From contig FMBT01000481.1 in the NCBI GenBank assembly GCA_900095095.1, forward strand, positions 1 to 64,000: a stretch of 64,000 nucleotides of DNA. Reading direction: 5' to 3'. The notes under the pieces are model-generated. The model worked only from the letters and a program-made list of their open reading frames with translations. It did no database searches and had not been told where the DNA came from. The stretch's first letter is position 1; every line of letters starts with the position of its first letter. This DNA is from Fragilariopsis cylindrus CCMP1102. Lineage: Eukaryota; Bacillariophyta; Bacillariophyceae; Bacillariales; Bacillariaceae. Position numbers and translations under genes: made by a program. Shown one piece after another: positions 46,029-58,139 of the stretch.

Positions 46029-47679
46029 ATGGGAATCGCATTGTCAAAAGCAAAACCACCAACCGTTAAGCAACGCGACAACCCTCGGGTATTGGCAGCC
46101 AGTGAGTATATTGACCCAATCCGCGAGGCTTTAGTGAAGCTGGGAGAGAAGATTCAAGGCCAAGTTTTGTTAGCGCCCAACGGCAAAGATGGAAGTGAAG
46201 AGTCAGAAGCTTATCACACTCAACGTGAACGTACCTTTTACTTGAACGATGCCAATTATCCGAGTGCCATTGTGCTAGTAGAAACGGCCAAAGATGTTGC
46301 CGAAACTATCCGGGCTGTCCAAGCGATTATTGCGGACGATGGAAGTGACAAGTACAAGCTTTGTATTGCGGGCGGTTGTCACTCTAATTATTGTATGGTG
46401 GAGCAGTCGATCACTATGGACCTTCAATTATTAGCTAGCGTGACGGTAGACACGGATGCCAAGTCTATTGCGATAGAAGGTGGTGCCAAAATCGGGCAGG
46501 CTCATTACGCGTTGAAAGGTACAGGACTCGGCTTCGCCACGGGCACCAATCCCGATACGGGAGTCTCTGGTCTTACCATGGCGGGTGGAGCTGGATATCT
46601 TGGAGGTCAAGCTGGATACAGTTGTGATACTGTTGTCCAGGCAAAGGTTGTCCTTCCTTCTGGCGAGTTGGTCACGGCGACGGATGATAACGACCACAAA
46701 GACTTGTTGAGAGCTGTGCGAGGAGGCGGCGGAAATTTTGGGGTCGTTGTAGAATGGACCTTCAAACTGTACGATGTTTCTGGTGCCATCGGAGGAACAG
46801 TAGTTCACATGGCTCCCACAGTCGCTAGTCTCCGAAAGGTGCTCACCAACTATGCTACTATTCTAGAAAACGACATGCCAGACCAGGCTGGCTCTATTTG
46901 TGCCTGTCCTGCAGGTGCACCCGTCTTTGTCAATGTTGTTACCATGATAGGAGATGGCGCCAAAAATGTAAAATCCTACAAGAAGATTCCTTTTCTCGCC
47001 AAGATGTCTTCCTTAGGTGCTTGGTTCCGCATCAGCAACAACCTGGGACCCAAAGACTACATTGACGAGATTACCGTTCTTTTGGAACCCATTCAAAAAC
47101 GCACCCACGGAATGGCTATTGGAGCCATGGTATATTCCTTTGACGAACAGATGCGAGAAGCTATCGTTCATTTCACTCGGGTTGACTATCCCAAAAGCAA
47201 AAAGGTACATCCCACCATTATTTGTGCTTGTCTCAGTGGAGAAATGAGACGCAACGATGGTTCCCGTAGCAGTATCCGTCATCGCAAGGCCCAAGCTTGG
47301 ATCCTCGTTATGTCTGCGTGGGAACCGGACGCGACGGAAGTAGAAAAAGACAGCATCAAAGTTTGGGCCGAACGTGTCAAAGCCAAGATTATGGAATTGG
47401 GGGGCGAAGATGGGTAAGTTATAAGTTATTACATATATTATGTATTATAATGTCGTTTTGATTCTATTTGTTACTTATACTGGTACTGGTACTGATTTAC
47501 TGTTCCTCACTTTGTCGCTCGATAATACATTTAGACCCCACAATTTTTGCGATACAGATGGACGCCGCATCAAGTTCTTCACCGACGAGCAGCGTGACTT
47601 TTTGTCCATGGCCAAGACGAAGTATGATCCTACCAATCTATTGTCTTTGAACAAGAATATTATCAGTCATTCGGAGTAA
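46029..47679 (+). CDS. FAD-linked oxidase of the BBE-like family
   Basis: Exons 46029-47413 and 47535-47679 join (codon GG|A) to 509 residues. The FAD-binding domain contains YPSAIVLVETAKDVAETIRAV, KLCIAGGCHSNYCM (position of the flavin-linked His in the family), IAIEGGAKIGQAHYAL and GVSGLTMAGGAGYLGGQAG, then RGGGGNFGVVVEWTF. The short second exon supplies the C-terminal BBE segment, FFTDEQRDFLSMAKTKYDPTNLL. These enzymes oxidise alcohols, sugars or alkaloid-like substrates with oxygen or another acceptor, and the substrate cannot be deduced here. There is no obvious signal peptide; MGIALSK could be a myristoylation site. Codon use is GC-richer than the neighbouring MDR and ArfGAP genes. Confidence 0.88.
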
Positions 47680-48521
47680 GGCATAAAGTGAAATCTGCAG
47701 GTGCTCTGCTTTCGAATGGTTGTGACCGTCTACGTTATAGCGTTCTATAAAGTGTATTGCAATTGGATATTTTATAACAATGATTACTATAGCTTGCAGC
47801 TTGAGGTAGACGAACATTCAGTTCTTCCGAAATGATTATTTTGCTTTGGATCACTGGATCATTGGATCTTTGATTCCATCTTTGAAGCGGACCTTCATAC
47901 GAGTACATGGGTAAATCTTTGGATCTTTCACATCTCTGAATCTTTCGAGAACGAAACCTATTTTGATATATTTTGGATTTGAGACTTTCGATATTTTGGA
48001 CCTGAGACGCATACTGTGGGTGTATTTACAAAAAAATCAACGCTAAATTCAACCATAAATAACACGTAAAAAGCACTAAGAGAATTTAACACGTAAAAGC
48101 ACTAAGAGAATTTAACAGGCAGAAACACTAGTAAAACAAGTGTGAATCAAAACTAATTTTTACTAGTAATTACACTGCTAATATTACACTGCTAATAAGG
48201 TGGACTGTAGCATCCACCGTCCCACCTTTTTTTCTACTAGTAATTAACACTGCATTAATTTTTACTAGTAATTACACTGCTAATAGCAGTAAATAACATG
48301 TAACAGGCAGAAAAACAATTCGATCAAAGTATTAAAATTAAAATAAAAGAAGAGTTCACGAAGACAATACTACTACTACTACTAATACTAACAGTAGAAT
48401 AATAGAATACATTTAACAAGTAATTTAAGAAAAGATTATACGACACCATTCACAATCATATTAATGATATAAATATACGGAGACATCCAAGGAAAGAAAG
48501 AAAGAAAAGAAAGAAAGAAGT
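47680..48521. repeat. Repeat-rich flank of the transposon
   Basis: Tandem direct repeats are clear: AACACGTAAAA-GCACTAAGAGAATTT at 48061-48088 and 48088-48114, TTTTTACTAGTAATTACACTGCTAAT at about 48157-48182 and 48259-48284, and AACAGGCAGAAA twice. A GGTGG...CCACC inverted pair lies near 48199-48227. No gene is recognised. Confidence 0.6.
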
Positions 48522-50524
48522 TTACGATGAAAAATCAAAAACACAAGGATAACCATCGTTTGAGGTTTTATCCTTTCTCATTTTAGCTAAAACTTTTGTA
48601 ACAGACAAATTGGATCCATAGTAAGTGGTAACTTTTTCAATGGCAGCAGTGCTATTCCATCCAGCACGAACCATTTCAGAAATCTTCTTCCAGAAAACTA
48701 GTCTATTGCAGTACACATATTTGCACCGACCTCTTTCCGATGCTGTAAACATTTTTGCTGGCTTTTTTCCACCAAGTCCAAATTCATATTCCATCCATAA
48801 TGTATGCAAGCATTTAGGATTCTTTTTAAGTGTACCAATAGAACGATTGGTGGCATCATCTTCTCCAGCAGCAGAATCAGCAGCAGCACGAAGATTGTTG
48901 CTGCGGTTGTTATGATTTTTACGATTAGAACTACCAAGAACTCTATAAGGCTGACGTAGTAGCTGGCGAATCAAATGAGTCAATTGATCAATTTTCCGAT
49001 GCTGAATATCATATATCATATCTGCGGTCGGTTCTCTGCTTCTTGTAGTCCTTGTTGTAAAGTGGAAATGAGAGCAGATAGACGATCAATCTGCTGATTT
49101 TCAGTACCAGTATGGCGATTATTAACTCGACGATTATGAATATCTGAACTATATTTGCGAGTAATCTGTTGACTTTTTCTTCTTCACTTTCATCCTCAGG
49201 AATAACATCAGCACTATCATTGAGGACTGTGAGAATTAAATTACCATTGATATCACCTCGTACATCAAGTGGAACCTTTGCAATTGGATTCTCTCCATCT
49301 TCAAGATTACTATCCCGTACAAGTTTATAAAGGTCCTTAACTCGTGTACTAATAATAGCAGGAACTACTTCAGATTGTTCTGGATCAAAAATTCTCCAAA
49401 GCAATGCACGTCCAAGCACTGCTGCAACCTTCAGTCCATATTTTTGTGCAATGTTAGGAGTAACAATATCACAAACCCAAGCATCGTCAATCCCAGAAAA
49501 TTCCTTGATATGATAATGGATAGGACCATCTTTACATAAAGCAGCAGCAACCATTCCATCACAAGAAGGGATTGTTGTTGATGCATATCTATCTTGCTGC
49601 CGTTTAGTTCCCCAACGGAATCGATGATCAATATCATCTTTGTGAATCTCCCGCTTCTTTGCTTGATCAGTAGAGAATTTTTGCATTGAGTGTGTGCCTT
49701 TCTTATCTTCAAGAACAACAATAAAAGAAGGATCATGTAATACTTTCCTCATACCCTCCGATGCACTTCTTCTGATTGTATCTTCATCGTCGGTGCCCTT
49801 ATAGGCATAGACAAATTCACTGCTATCTCTCCCATTCATAATCATCCATTCTAACCACGTCGCAAGACCAAGAAGAACACAGTAACAAGGATGAGCAGCA
49901 CCAATTAAGATTTGCCAAGGTGCTTGCCGATGCTCAGATACATTTTTGCTCCATGGAAGTTTTGTGGAAATGGATAAATTATCATGTTGAAGATCTTGAT
50001 TAGGAACAATATTTTTTGTTTGATGCTTCGATACATTATCTATTCGACCACCCAAATTATATTGTGTTCGAAATATAGCAGAAGTAAAAAGTCTTCTTCT
50101 TCTTCTTTGCTTGTTGAACTGCAGCAGGTGTAGCAGCAGAGCGCATTCTATTGTAGCCACGACTAGCTGCTGATGCCTTTGCTACGTTTGCTGCTACTGC
50201 TGCTGCTGCTGCTCCTGCCGCTGAGGCATTGTCAACATCCATCGTTTGTTCAACACAAAGCTTACACATCAATTTTGCTCTATTTTCTGAATGTGAGGGA
50301 GCACAAAGTGGACTGTGCAATGGCTTCTTGCAAGCATCACACTGGTGTTTGGGATTGTCTGCATTGTTTGGATCGTAACAACGTCTATTGAGAAATTTAC
50401 TTTGTCCACTTTTACTTATAAAGCAGCCATTATTATCTAGGTCATCACTGAATGAAGCACAAACTGGCCATTCACGAGGAGAACCACTTTCAAATAAAGC
50501 AGACAGTTCGTCAATACTACTCAT
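48522..50524 (-). mobile_element. Decayed Crypton-type tyrosine-recombinase transposon
   Basis: Read from 50524 downward, three overlapping frames make one protein. The N-terminus (50524-50057) has a Cys/His finger-like region (CDACKKPLHSPLCAP, then MCKLC) and an Ala run. The middle (about 50110-49150) is the recombinase: KLPWSKNVSEHRQAPWQILIG, CYCVLLGLATWLEW, then KGTHSMQKFSTDQAKK and HRFRWGTKRQQDRYAST, corresponding to the H-x2-R, H/W and Tyr sites. The Arg of H-x2-R reads Gln here. A coiled-coil follows (NQQIDRLSALISTLQQGLQ), then a GCR1_C-like DNA-binding domain (48522-49019: NPKCLHTLWMEYEFGLGGKKPAKMF is its core). Frame breaks lie near 50105, 49150 and 49010. Cryptons move as DNA circles by YR recombination and lack inverted repeats. 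This copy is probably dead. Confidence 0.8.
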
Positions 50525-50680
50525 TGTACCGTAAAGAAGACTGATGTGTTGTTGTTTTGTCTTGTTTATTTTTTAATTTTCTTTCTTTATTTTATTCTTT
50601 TCATTTTGTAAACCAAGAGAAGGATAACGGTACGTACTGTACTGCACTGTACTGTATTGAGTTGAATTTTTGTTAGCTTG

Positions 50681-50787
50681 CTAGCTAGCTACTAGTTGAA
50701 TTTTTGTTGGCATTTTTGTCGCGCAAAATAACTTTACTAGCTAGCTACTAGTTGAATTTTTGTTGGCATTTTTGTCGCGCAAAATAA
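50681..50787. repeat. Direct tandem duplication, 56-bp period
   Basis: CTAGCTAGCTACTAGTTGAA begins at 50681 and again at 50737, and the following TTTTTGTTGGCATTTTTGTCGCGCAAAATAA is identical between copies. Near-perfect identity implies a recent duplication. Confidence 0.9.
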
Positions 50788-52523
50788 TTTTTTTGTTGAG
50801 GGTTGAATTTTTCAGTTTTACCCACAAATAACAGGGGTTGAATAATCTACTTTTCAAACAACCATGGGTGGATTATTTACTATGAAATCCACCATCCTGC
50901 GCAGGGGGTATTAATTTTTTTTACAGGGTTATCGTGGAAAAATACAACCACGGTTGAATTTTGTATATAATGTACTTGTATAGCAATAATTAGAGTCGGC
51001 TCAGTCATATTCACATACAGGTACAGTGGATTGCAATACTTTTCCGTATCACGATTGTCGAAAGTCGCAATGATTGATTAATTGATTGAAGTCTATTAAT
51101 TCATTTTTATGTATTTTACTCCAAAATCATCCAAAATCATCGACACAAAGTGTGAGCTTGCCACATGCCAGGATTACAGCGTAGTGGAGAATATCCATGT
51201 GGTGCCATTAGGGTGACCAATCTGTCGAAAGTGATTCGCGCTGTTCGTTTTAATAGTCCTGCTTACTTTGACCTTAGGTTATAATGGAAAGCTCCAAAGA
51301 CCTGCTTCAACACTACTTTCCAGGCCTTTGGCAAGTATTTACTGTGTATATCTTCTCCTCCAACCTAATTCCAGTTGCTTGTCCTACCATTTCCAAGGAT
51401 GCAGTGTCGCCATTCACTTTCAAAACAGTCACTTGACTCTCACTCACTTCAACCTGTCACCAAGTTGTCCCATTCACCAATCTCCATTGTGCCCAAGTAG
51501 TGGTAGCTACATGAAGATAATCTCCTCCCATGTCCAGGTCAGAGTGATGATCCATGCTGAATTGGTTCAATAGGGATCCAGGCACATCTCCAACAGATTG
51601 TGGAGTTGGTGTATCTTGAAAGAGATTAGAATGGTATGTTCCTCCCAATCTTCTTTAGGATCTTCCACATAAGCTTCCCCCCCGGCAACCAGTTTCGATG
51701 TCGATGCATAAACTTTGGAAGTATAGGATTGAGTTGGAAAGAAGACCCCGGATGAGTTCGTCATAATACTGGTATATTTAGTAGTGTCAACTGCATCAGT
51801 AACTGGCTGTGAAATATCAAGAGAATGAACGAGCATCAATGTCTTGAGTACAGAATTCGTAGTGAATGATGGTAGAATGGATGAAGAATCTTGTTCAGCT
51901 CTTGTGCGGCCTTCAGCATGAGTGCTACCTTTGCAAGTTTGGAACAATCATTTGGGGGTAGAAGTGGAAGAAGAGGTAGAAAAGATGTCAATCAATTCCC
52001 TGGTCTAATTGGCAGCAACTGATTGTACCAATCCCTGGCTGTTGCCAGTGTGATTAGGGGATCCCATCAGAATCTCCTGGGCAGCATTCAAACTCCTCTT
52101 CAGTGAATGGATCAAGCATGATTAGCAAGTGATGAAAATATTGATGCATATATTGGTATTTAGGTCTACAGTATGTTTCTACCACATAGCTATTCATTTG
52201 GGTGCTCCATAGGGCAAATAGAGTAGGCAGAGTAAAAATCAAGAGTGAAGTAAGTATTACTTGATAAATTCAACGAAAAACTTCATTATGTTATATTGTA
52301 TTATATTATAACATTTATTTGTTATACAGTACCATCTCTTGTTTCTAGCTGTATGATTTCAGCGAATACAGTAGGATGCAGTGCAATATGTAGGTGATAT
52401 AGTATACTTATGCGTATTGTGCTTGGTAACAATTTGACCCATACTAAACTGAAACTAAAGTACAACACTGTATAGTAATATATTATTATATTATATTATA
52501 TATTATTAATTAATATTGAGGGA

Positions 52524-52540
52524 GGGGGGGGGGGGGGGGG
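52524..52540. repeat. Run of 17 G
   Basis: Uninterrupted G17 after GGGA, followed 25 bp later by a T8 run. Such runs are prone to length error in assemblies. Confidence 0.9.
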
Positions 52541-52918
52541 CTGAGGAAATTGAACCGTTTGGCTAATTTTTCTCTTTTTTTTGAGGGGGATAGAAGAAAT
52601 TAAGTATTTGGCAATTAAATTGTCATTTGTGAAAGCTTTCTCCAATGTTACTTCTTCTACCGTTACAACAATTTTAAAAATTATGCTCTCCCATGTTTTT
52701 TGGTTGTGAATCTCCTTTTAAAAGAACATCTACTGTCTACTCTATTGCTAACCCTTAATTAGAGCTAGATACTACACAAACATAGAGCAAGACAGCAAGA
52801 GATCAGACGACCCATCGAATCAACCAATCAAACAAACAATCAAACAAACAAACATTGAACGAAAGTCATAATCAATTAATTAATTAATTAATAATAAGAC
52901 AAATAATATTCATACATT

Positions 52919-53545
52919 ATGTCCACACCATCGTCATATAGAAGAGTCGCTCAAAGAGATGACCCAACAGGAGGAGGAGGAGTAGAAGGAGGTACTGCAT
53001 CCGGTGGTGGTGGCAGCAGCAGTAGTAGCAGCGGCGGTGTCGGTGGCGGTGTCGATACCTTTGATGTACCAGTACGATCACGCAAGGATCGATTAGAAGA
53101 TAAATGTGTTGCAATTGGTTGGATAATTGTTGCCTGTATAGTTGCACACTATACTGATTTCTTTTCTATAGTATCATTATGGAATAATACTAATACTAAT
53201 ACTGCTACTGATACTGCTGATACTGCTGATACTGCTACTAGTCAACCAAACAAAGCATTACTACGAGTTGCATACATAGGATTTAGCATTGTTATTACAT
53301 TATACTTCTATTTAATTATATATCTACCAAAAGTAAAAGGTTTACCGTCGAATGATCCATCTGTATGGAATGCATATTGTCCAAAAGTTCTACCGATTAT
53401 GGGTGTTACCAGTATAATGACATATCTTATTTTAATACGAGCTATATATCCTATATATGGTATGTTAGGACCAATAATTTCCGGTACAGAAATAATGGGT
53501 TTAATAATGGGAACACATTTTATTCCAGTATTTGGTTTATGTTAA
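52919..53545 (+). CDS. TMEM128-like four-helix membrane protein
   Basis: A 208-residue protein from the ATG at 52919. Residues 1-60 are Gly/Ser-rich and disordered. Four hydrophobic segments follow: GWIIVACIVAHYTDFFSI (about residues 68-85), RVAYIGFSIVITLYFYLIIYLP (about 117-138), KVLPIMGVTSIMTYLILI and GTEIMGLIMGTHFIPVFG. The first two, the short loop with W-N-A-Y-C-P, and the third and fourth helices follow the TMEM128 pattern (HYTDFF, then YFYLIIYLP, then IMGVTS and IMGLIM). Human TMEM128 is an uncharacterised membrane protein. An Asn/Thr/Ala/Asp repeat is inserted between helices 1 and 2. Single exon. Confidence 0.72.
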   Translation: MSTPSSYRRVAQRDDPTGGGGVEGGTASGGGGSSSSSSGGVGGGVDTFDVPVRSRKDRLEDKCVAIGWIIVACIVAHYTDFFSIVSLWNNTNTNTATDTADTADTATSQPNKALLRVAYIGFSIVITLYFYLIIYLPKVKGLPSNDPSVWNAYCPKVLPIMGVTSIMTYLILIRAIYPIYGMLGPIISGTEIMGLIMGTHFIPVFGLC

Positions 53546-53874
53546 ATATAAATACAATGACAATGACATGATGCTTTTCAATTTTCAATATAATCCCTAC
53601 AATGTTACTGCACTATAAGAATGAAGAATTCACTTTTTATAATTGAAAAAATGAGCGATAATGAGAAGAAGAAGAAAGAAAAAATCGGGATGTTTGATGT
53701 TTATTCCGCCTTTCGATAACGATTCGATAACGATTCGATAACGAACAGTGGCGTAGAAGATATAAGTAAACGACTATAAAGAACGATGTTGCAAGATGTT
53801 GCAATAAACATTACTCTTCTATTATTTTATTTCTTTCTTTCTTTTTGAATTGATTTGATCAGATCTGGGTTTTC
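53546..53874. other. Intergenic between convergent genes
   Basis: Short AT-rich spacer. CGATTCGATAACGATTCGATAACGA is a direct repeat of about 11-12 bp near 53716-53742. No gene seen. Confidence 0.5.
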
Positions 53875-56800
53875 TTATTTCTTTTTCTTTGTTTTTACCT
53901 CCTGGAATCCATCTTCATCAAGTTCTATTTCATTATACGGATCAACCTGTTTATCTGTCATGGCTTTTTCCATTCCACCCCATCTGGCATTACCTTTCGC
54001 TCGTTGATAAAATAATAAATATGCATTACCAGTTATAGATGTTTCACCAGTCGTTTCTCCCACGTGCGCGTCATTGTATCGGTACCAACGTCCATCTTTA
54101 CAATTTCGGACCGTTGCAGTATAATGTCCACTGTTGGCAGTTACACCGACATGTTCACTTACACCAAAAAGATTGTATATAGGTGGCGCATCAACATCGG
54201 TTGGACCCAATACATACTTTCTTAAATCAAGATTGTCCAGAGGAAATGTTACCTTATCATCAATTTTCGAACGTAATATATTATTACTTACAGAACAATT
54301 TTCAAATTGAAACCGTTTTAAATGTAATATCAGTATATCAGGAACTGACCATAATGCAATCACTTTCAATGCACATACATGTTTCTTACAACCCTGACAG
54401 TACCATGCATTCATTTCATCGAGTTGTTCACCCTCCAGGAACTTTTCTATACAATCTTCAACACGCATTACTGTTTTATTCGTACTATCCTCCTTTTCTT
54501 CAAGTACAACTGGAAGTGAAATAGTAGAAAATACATCAAATTTAATACTTTCCCGTCCACAAGATGGACATGTTAAGTGACTACGATGCATCCCTTGACA
54601 CCGATCGACGATGATACTATCATGTCGTAATAAATGTTTCCTCCATGTTTCGATTGCAGCCTTCTCATCTTTCATACCAAATCCTTCCAATTCTTCAACG
54701 TATGGTTTCTTCGTAACACGATTACAATCTTCATGTATACCATCCATTAAAAATTGACAAAATTCTTGACTATCATGTTGGTACGAATTACGGAATTGTG
54801 GTGCAAAGCTAGCAACTGTTTGCTTCAATAGTCGTGGTGCCAATGCTGAATAATTTCCACTCCATACCTCCTTTAACAGTGCGGCATATGCTATTGCAAC
54901 ATGTCCGCCGCTACCTAGTGGATTTTGACGATTAATTTCCTCTGAAAATTTTCCTTCTAGAAAGTATTGTGTTAACGGTGCAATATGATTCAAACATTGG
55001 ATGATCGAATTTAAGAAACACGAATTGCCAAGATTGTGCATCCCAACCGCACCAGGAGCGGGAGGTGTCCCACGCATTGCCTCCTTGACCATTCCCTGTC
55101 CGTACATACCATTCCATGATTTCATAATTTCGACAGGTTTCCGTCCAGCTTCATACTCGTATCGGAGTGTAACAACTGCTAAATCACTACCAGCTTCAAT
55201 AATTTTCATATGTGTCCCTGCTGCACAAATTTCTTCTCCATACAAATTCACCCACCGTAAAAATGGTGGCTGAGGCTTTAATGGATCAACTTCTGAAAGG
55301 AAACTATCCGATATATCAACTTCAATATCTCTCATTGATATGTCGGCGGGAGTCGTAGTGTCACGTTCCTGTTCAATTTCTACAAGAATTTGTTGTTTGC
55401 GATTCAAAAGGATTAATGATTGAGCAGCACTTAAGCTTTGATGATGATGTTGACCATTCTTCGGGCCGCGATTCTCATTATTTTCATCATTGTCATCATT
55501 CTTGTCAATATTGTTATCGGTCGATGATGACCCTATGATATCATGAAGAAGCTCTAATTGTGCTCCACCTTCAATAGGTTTCTGTGATGATACATGTCTA
55601 CCTCCAATCTTTTTAACAACCGCCTTGTACCATCTAGGTCGGTCAACTTTTGACTGCGAATCGCGTACTTCCAGTATAGCACCCTTACCAAGACCTTCTC
55701 GCCATCGTCTACAATGCGTATGAAGTGGTGCAATAGGTTGTAACCTTGGATTGACACTTGGTTTTTGTTCGTCGGTCGCAGTATTATCGCTATCACTTCT
55801 ACATTTTAGTAAGGTTCCGTTCCAACGAGAGGCCCAACCAAGGTAATGTACCTTCACGGTCGTATTTGAAACTTCTTGCACAATAGACTCGTACCATTTG
55901 CTTGTAATATCTTGTGCATCGACAAAATCTCCTACTTGGACACGATTTTCTAATTCCAAATTATCACGTGGCCACGACGTATTAGGACGTTTGACTTCAA
56001 TTAATAAATCTAATTCTCGAACCAATTCATTATTATCATCATCGTGATTGTTGTTGTTGTTGCTGCTTCCATTATTTCTATACGGTTGATGCATTCGAGT
56101 CCATTCTCCTATTAATAATTTCTGTATCGTTGGGGTTGTTTTAGAATTAGTAGTAGTAGTAGTACCATTGTTTTCTGTCCTTTTTATTATAGACCTTAGT
56201 TTTCCATCCAATGTTGCCAAATCAACAACTTCGTATCCATCACCCAATTTCGTCGGTTTTGATCCAAAAGATGAAGAAGATGTTCCATCAATGTGCCGTC
56301 CTTGTTGTAAACTCCAAATACGTTTACACGATGAGGAAATTTCGGGTGCTGTTACTTTTAATAAATCTTGAAGTACATCGTAAACTTTCGTCCTTCGAGA
56401 TACTAATACAAACCCGGAACATTTCGTATGCTTATTACTACTTTTAGCACTTCCGCTTTCTTCGCAGCCATCAACGATTTGATAATTTAACTTGATCGGA
56501 TATAGTTCAACAGATGGAATCATTCTTGGTGGTGCCAGTCGTTCCTGTTCCTGTAATAATTTCGTCATCGGTGATGCAGCATCATTCATTAGATCACTAC
56601 CGTATTTATTTTTACCGCAATCAACCGATTTCATAATAATCCGTCTAGGAAATTCAATTGGTCGACGTGGTGCTCGTGTCCGATCAGCTTTGTCGTGCTG
56701 GTACGATGATGATACAACACCATTAACGGCACTTAGATAACTACTACTTTGGTCGTTGCCGTTCTGATTATTATCGTGGTTTCCATCTGTCGTATTGACT

Positions 56801-58139
56801 CCTTCGGTGACAGATTCTTTTACTGGGGCGCTACTGTTATTGTTATTGTTATTGTTATTGGTAGTGTTGTTGCTATTGCTGTTTTGTAATAAATGATGAT
56901 GTATTAATGACTTCGTCTCGTTTGGGTAAGGTTGATATGAAACCGCAAATCCATCATCACACATTACACCTTGTGACATTCGTAATGTCTGGTTTTTGTT
57001 TGGATTCAAAGCGTGCGTTTTGTATCACAAAAACAGAAATATAAGACACGAAAAGACATCGAAGGCGTGAGTTAAGAAAAAAGAACACGGTACGTACTCG
57101 GTAACTAACTAGTAGAGTACAAGTAGTAGAACGAAATAAAGAGAGCTAACTCAATATTCCTATTCCAGTATTCCAATTCCAAAGAAAACTTACCTCATAA
57201 AAACGATAAGGGACTGCACAACACGTGATTTTATCCCCTTCAACGTCGATGCTATTACATGGATGAAGAGTCATCGCTGCTGCACCATTGTTATCGTCGT
57301 CGTCGTTATTATGATTGTCATCGGTGTTATCGCTGACCATAGGTAAACTTTTGACTCGTCTTAATAGTTCAGGAAATTCCGAATCTATATTATTATTATG
57401 ATGTTGATGATGTCCGTGATCAAATTCTCCCTCTTTTACTATAACATTTGGACTTAATAATAAATCATGAGACGATGAAGCATTTGCTCCAACAAATCGT
57501 TACTACTATTGATTGGTGATGATGCATTACTACTACCCTCGTTATCATTATCATTATCGTCATTATCGTCATCATAATAATCGTCGTCGGTACTGGCACT
57601 AGTACTATACTCAATGATAAAAATGTTGCATCAATCGGACCAGGATCAACATAATCTTCTATTGCTGTGCGTTGCATCCTGTGGTGGAGTTAATCCGTAA
57701 CGTTTTGCTGCTAACTTCAAAGCTTCTACTAAACGATTCGATTCACCCTTTTTTACATTTGATGGAATGCCCAATATAACCAATTTTGTAAATAGGACGG
57801 TGTCATTAAATAGACCATATCATTATTATTATTACTCCTGCCCTTCTCATTCCTCCTTCTTCTTCATCGTCATCATCATCTTCGTCGTCTGTATCGTCAT
57901 CATGGTGATTACTATTTGATGTTTTCTTGTTGATGTCTCAAACGGATCAAGTAATTGAAGGGTTGCTGCCAAACTGAATGATTCTGGGGATGGTTCCGAC
58001 ATTCTTGAACTTGAGCATCAAATGCAGCGGTAGTATCACTTCTGTAGTGTACGATGCCGTTGTTGTTGTTGTTCCTTTTCCGATCAGGGGTCATACTGCC
58101 AAAATTAAATTCCTGCGAACCTGCGTCTTGTGGTGCCAT
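53875..58139 (-). CDS. Ubiquitin-specific protease with N-terminal DUSP domain (USP4/11/15-like)
   Basis: The main exon (56988 down to 53875) carries the USP catalytic domain: GMHNLGNSCFLNSIIQCLNH with the nucleophile Cys near residue 660 of the open frame, DSQEFCQFLMDGIHEDCN, two CxxC pairs (CPSC and CQGC), and the His box GHYTATVRN about 960, followed by WYRYNDAHV. DILILHLKRFQFE is also typical. A phase-0 intron (56989-57193) joins it to an upstream exon that starts at 58139. In that exon a DUSP-like domain is spread across several frames (DMVYLMTPSYLQNWLYWAFHQ, KKGESNRLVEALKLAAKRYGL, YVDPGPIDATFL, LLLSPNVIVKEGEF, CCAVPYRFYE); six frame breaks lie near 57924, 57845, 57760, 57680, 57615 and 57485. 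The enzyme should remove ubiquitin from substrates. The catalytic core is intact, and only the N-terminus is disrupted as written. Confidence 0.9.
56989..57193 (-). other. Intron in the deubiquitinase gene
   Basis: GTAAGT donor after TTTATGAG (exon base 57194) and acceptor AACCAG before ACATTACG (exon base 56988). It is phase 0 and joins PYRFYE to TLRMSQGVMCDDGF. Reading straight through instead hits stops in the intron. Confidence 0.75.

Larger units (their letters stand above)
50525..52918. other. Gene-poor, repeat-containing region
   Basis: About 2.4 kb between the Crypton and TMEM128. It holds a 56-bp tandem duplication and a G17 run, annotated separately. Open frames at 51268-51573 (plus) and 51567-51947 (minus, rich in Ser/Thr) have no recognisable domain; the latter may be an element relic. 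Other stretches look like AT-rich spacer. Confidence 0.4.

Noticed and set aside
52524-52540. G-quadruplex regulatory element
   Set aside because: A single uninterrupted G run far from a start codon is more simply a mononucleotide repeat.
56989-57010. Non-canonical AC acceptor giving ALNPNKNQ before the deubiquitinase exon
   Set aside because: A canonical AG acceptor a few codons downstream keeps phase 0, so no unusual intron is needed.
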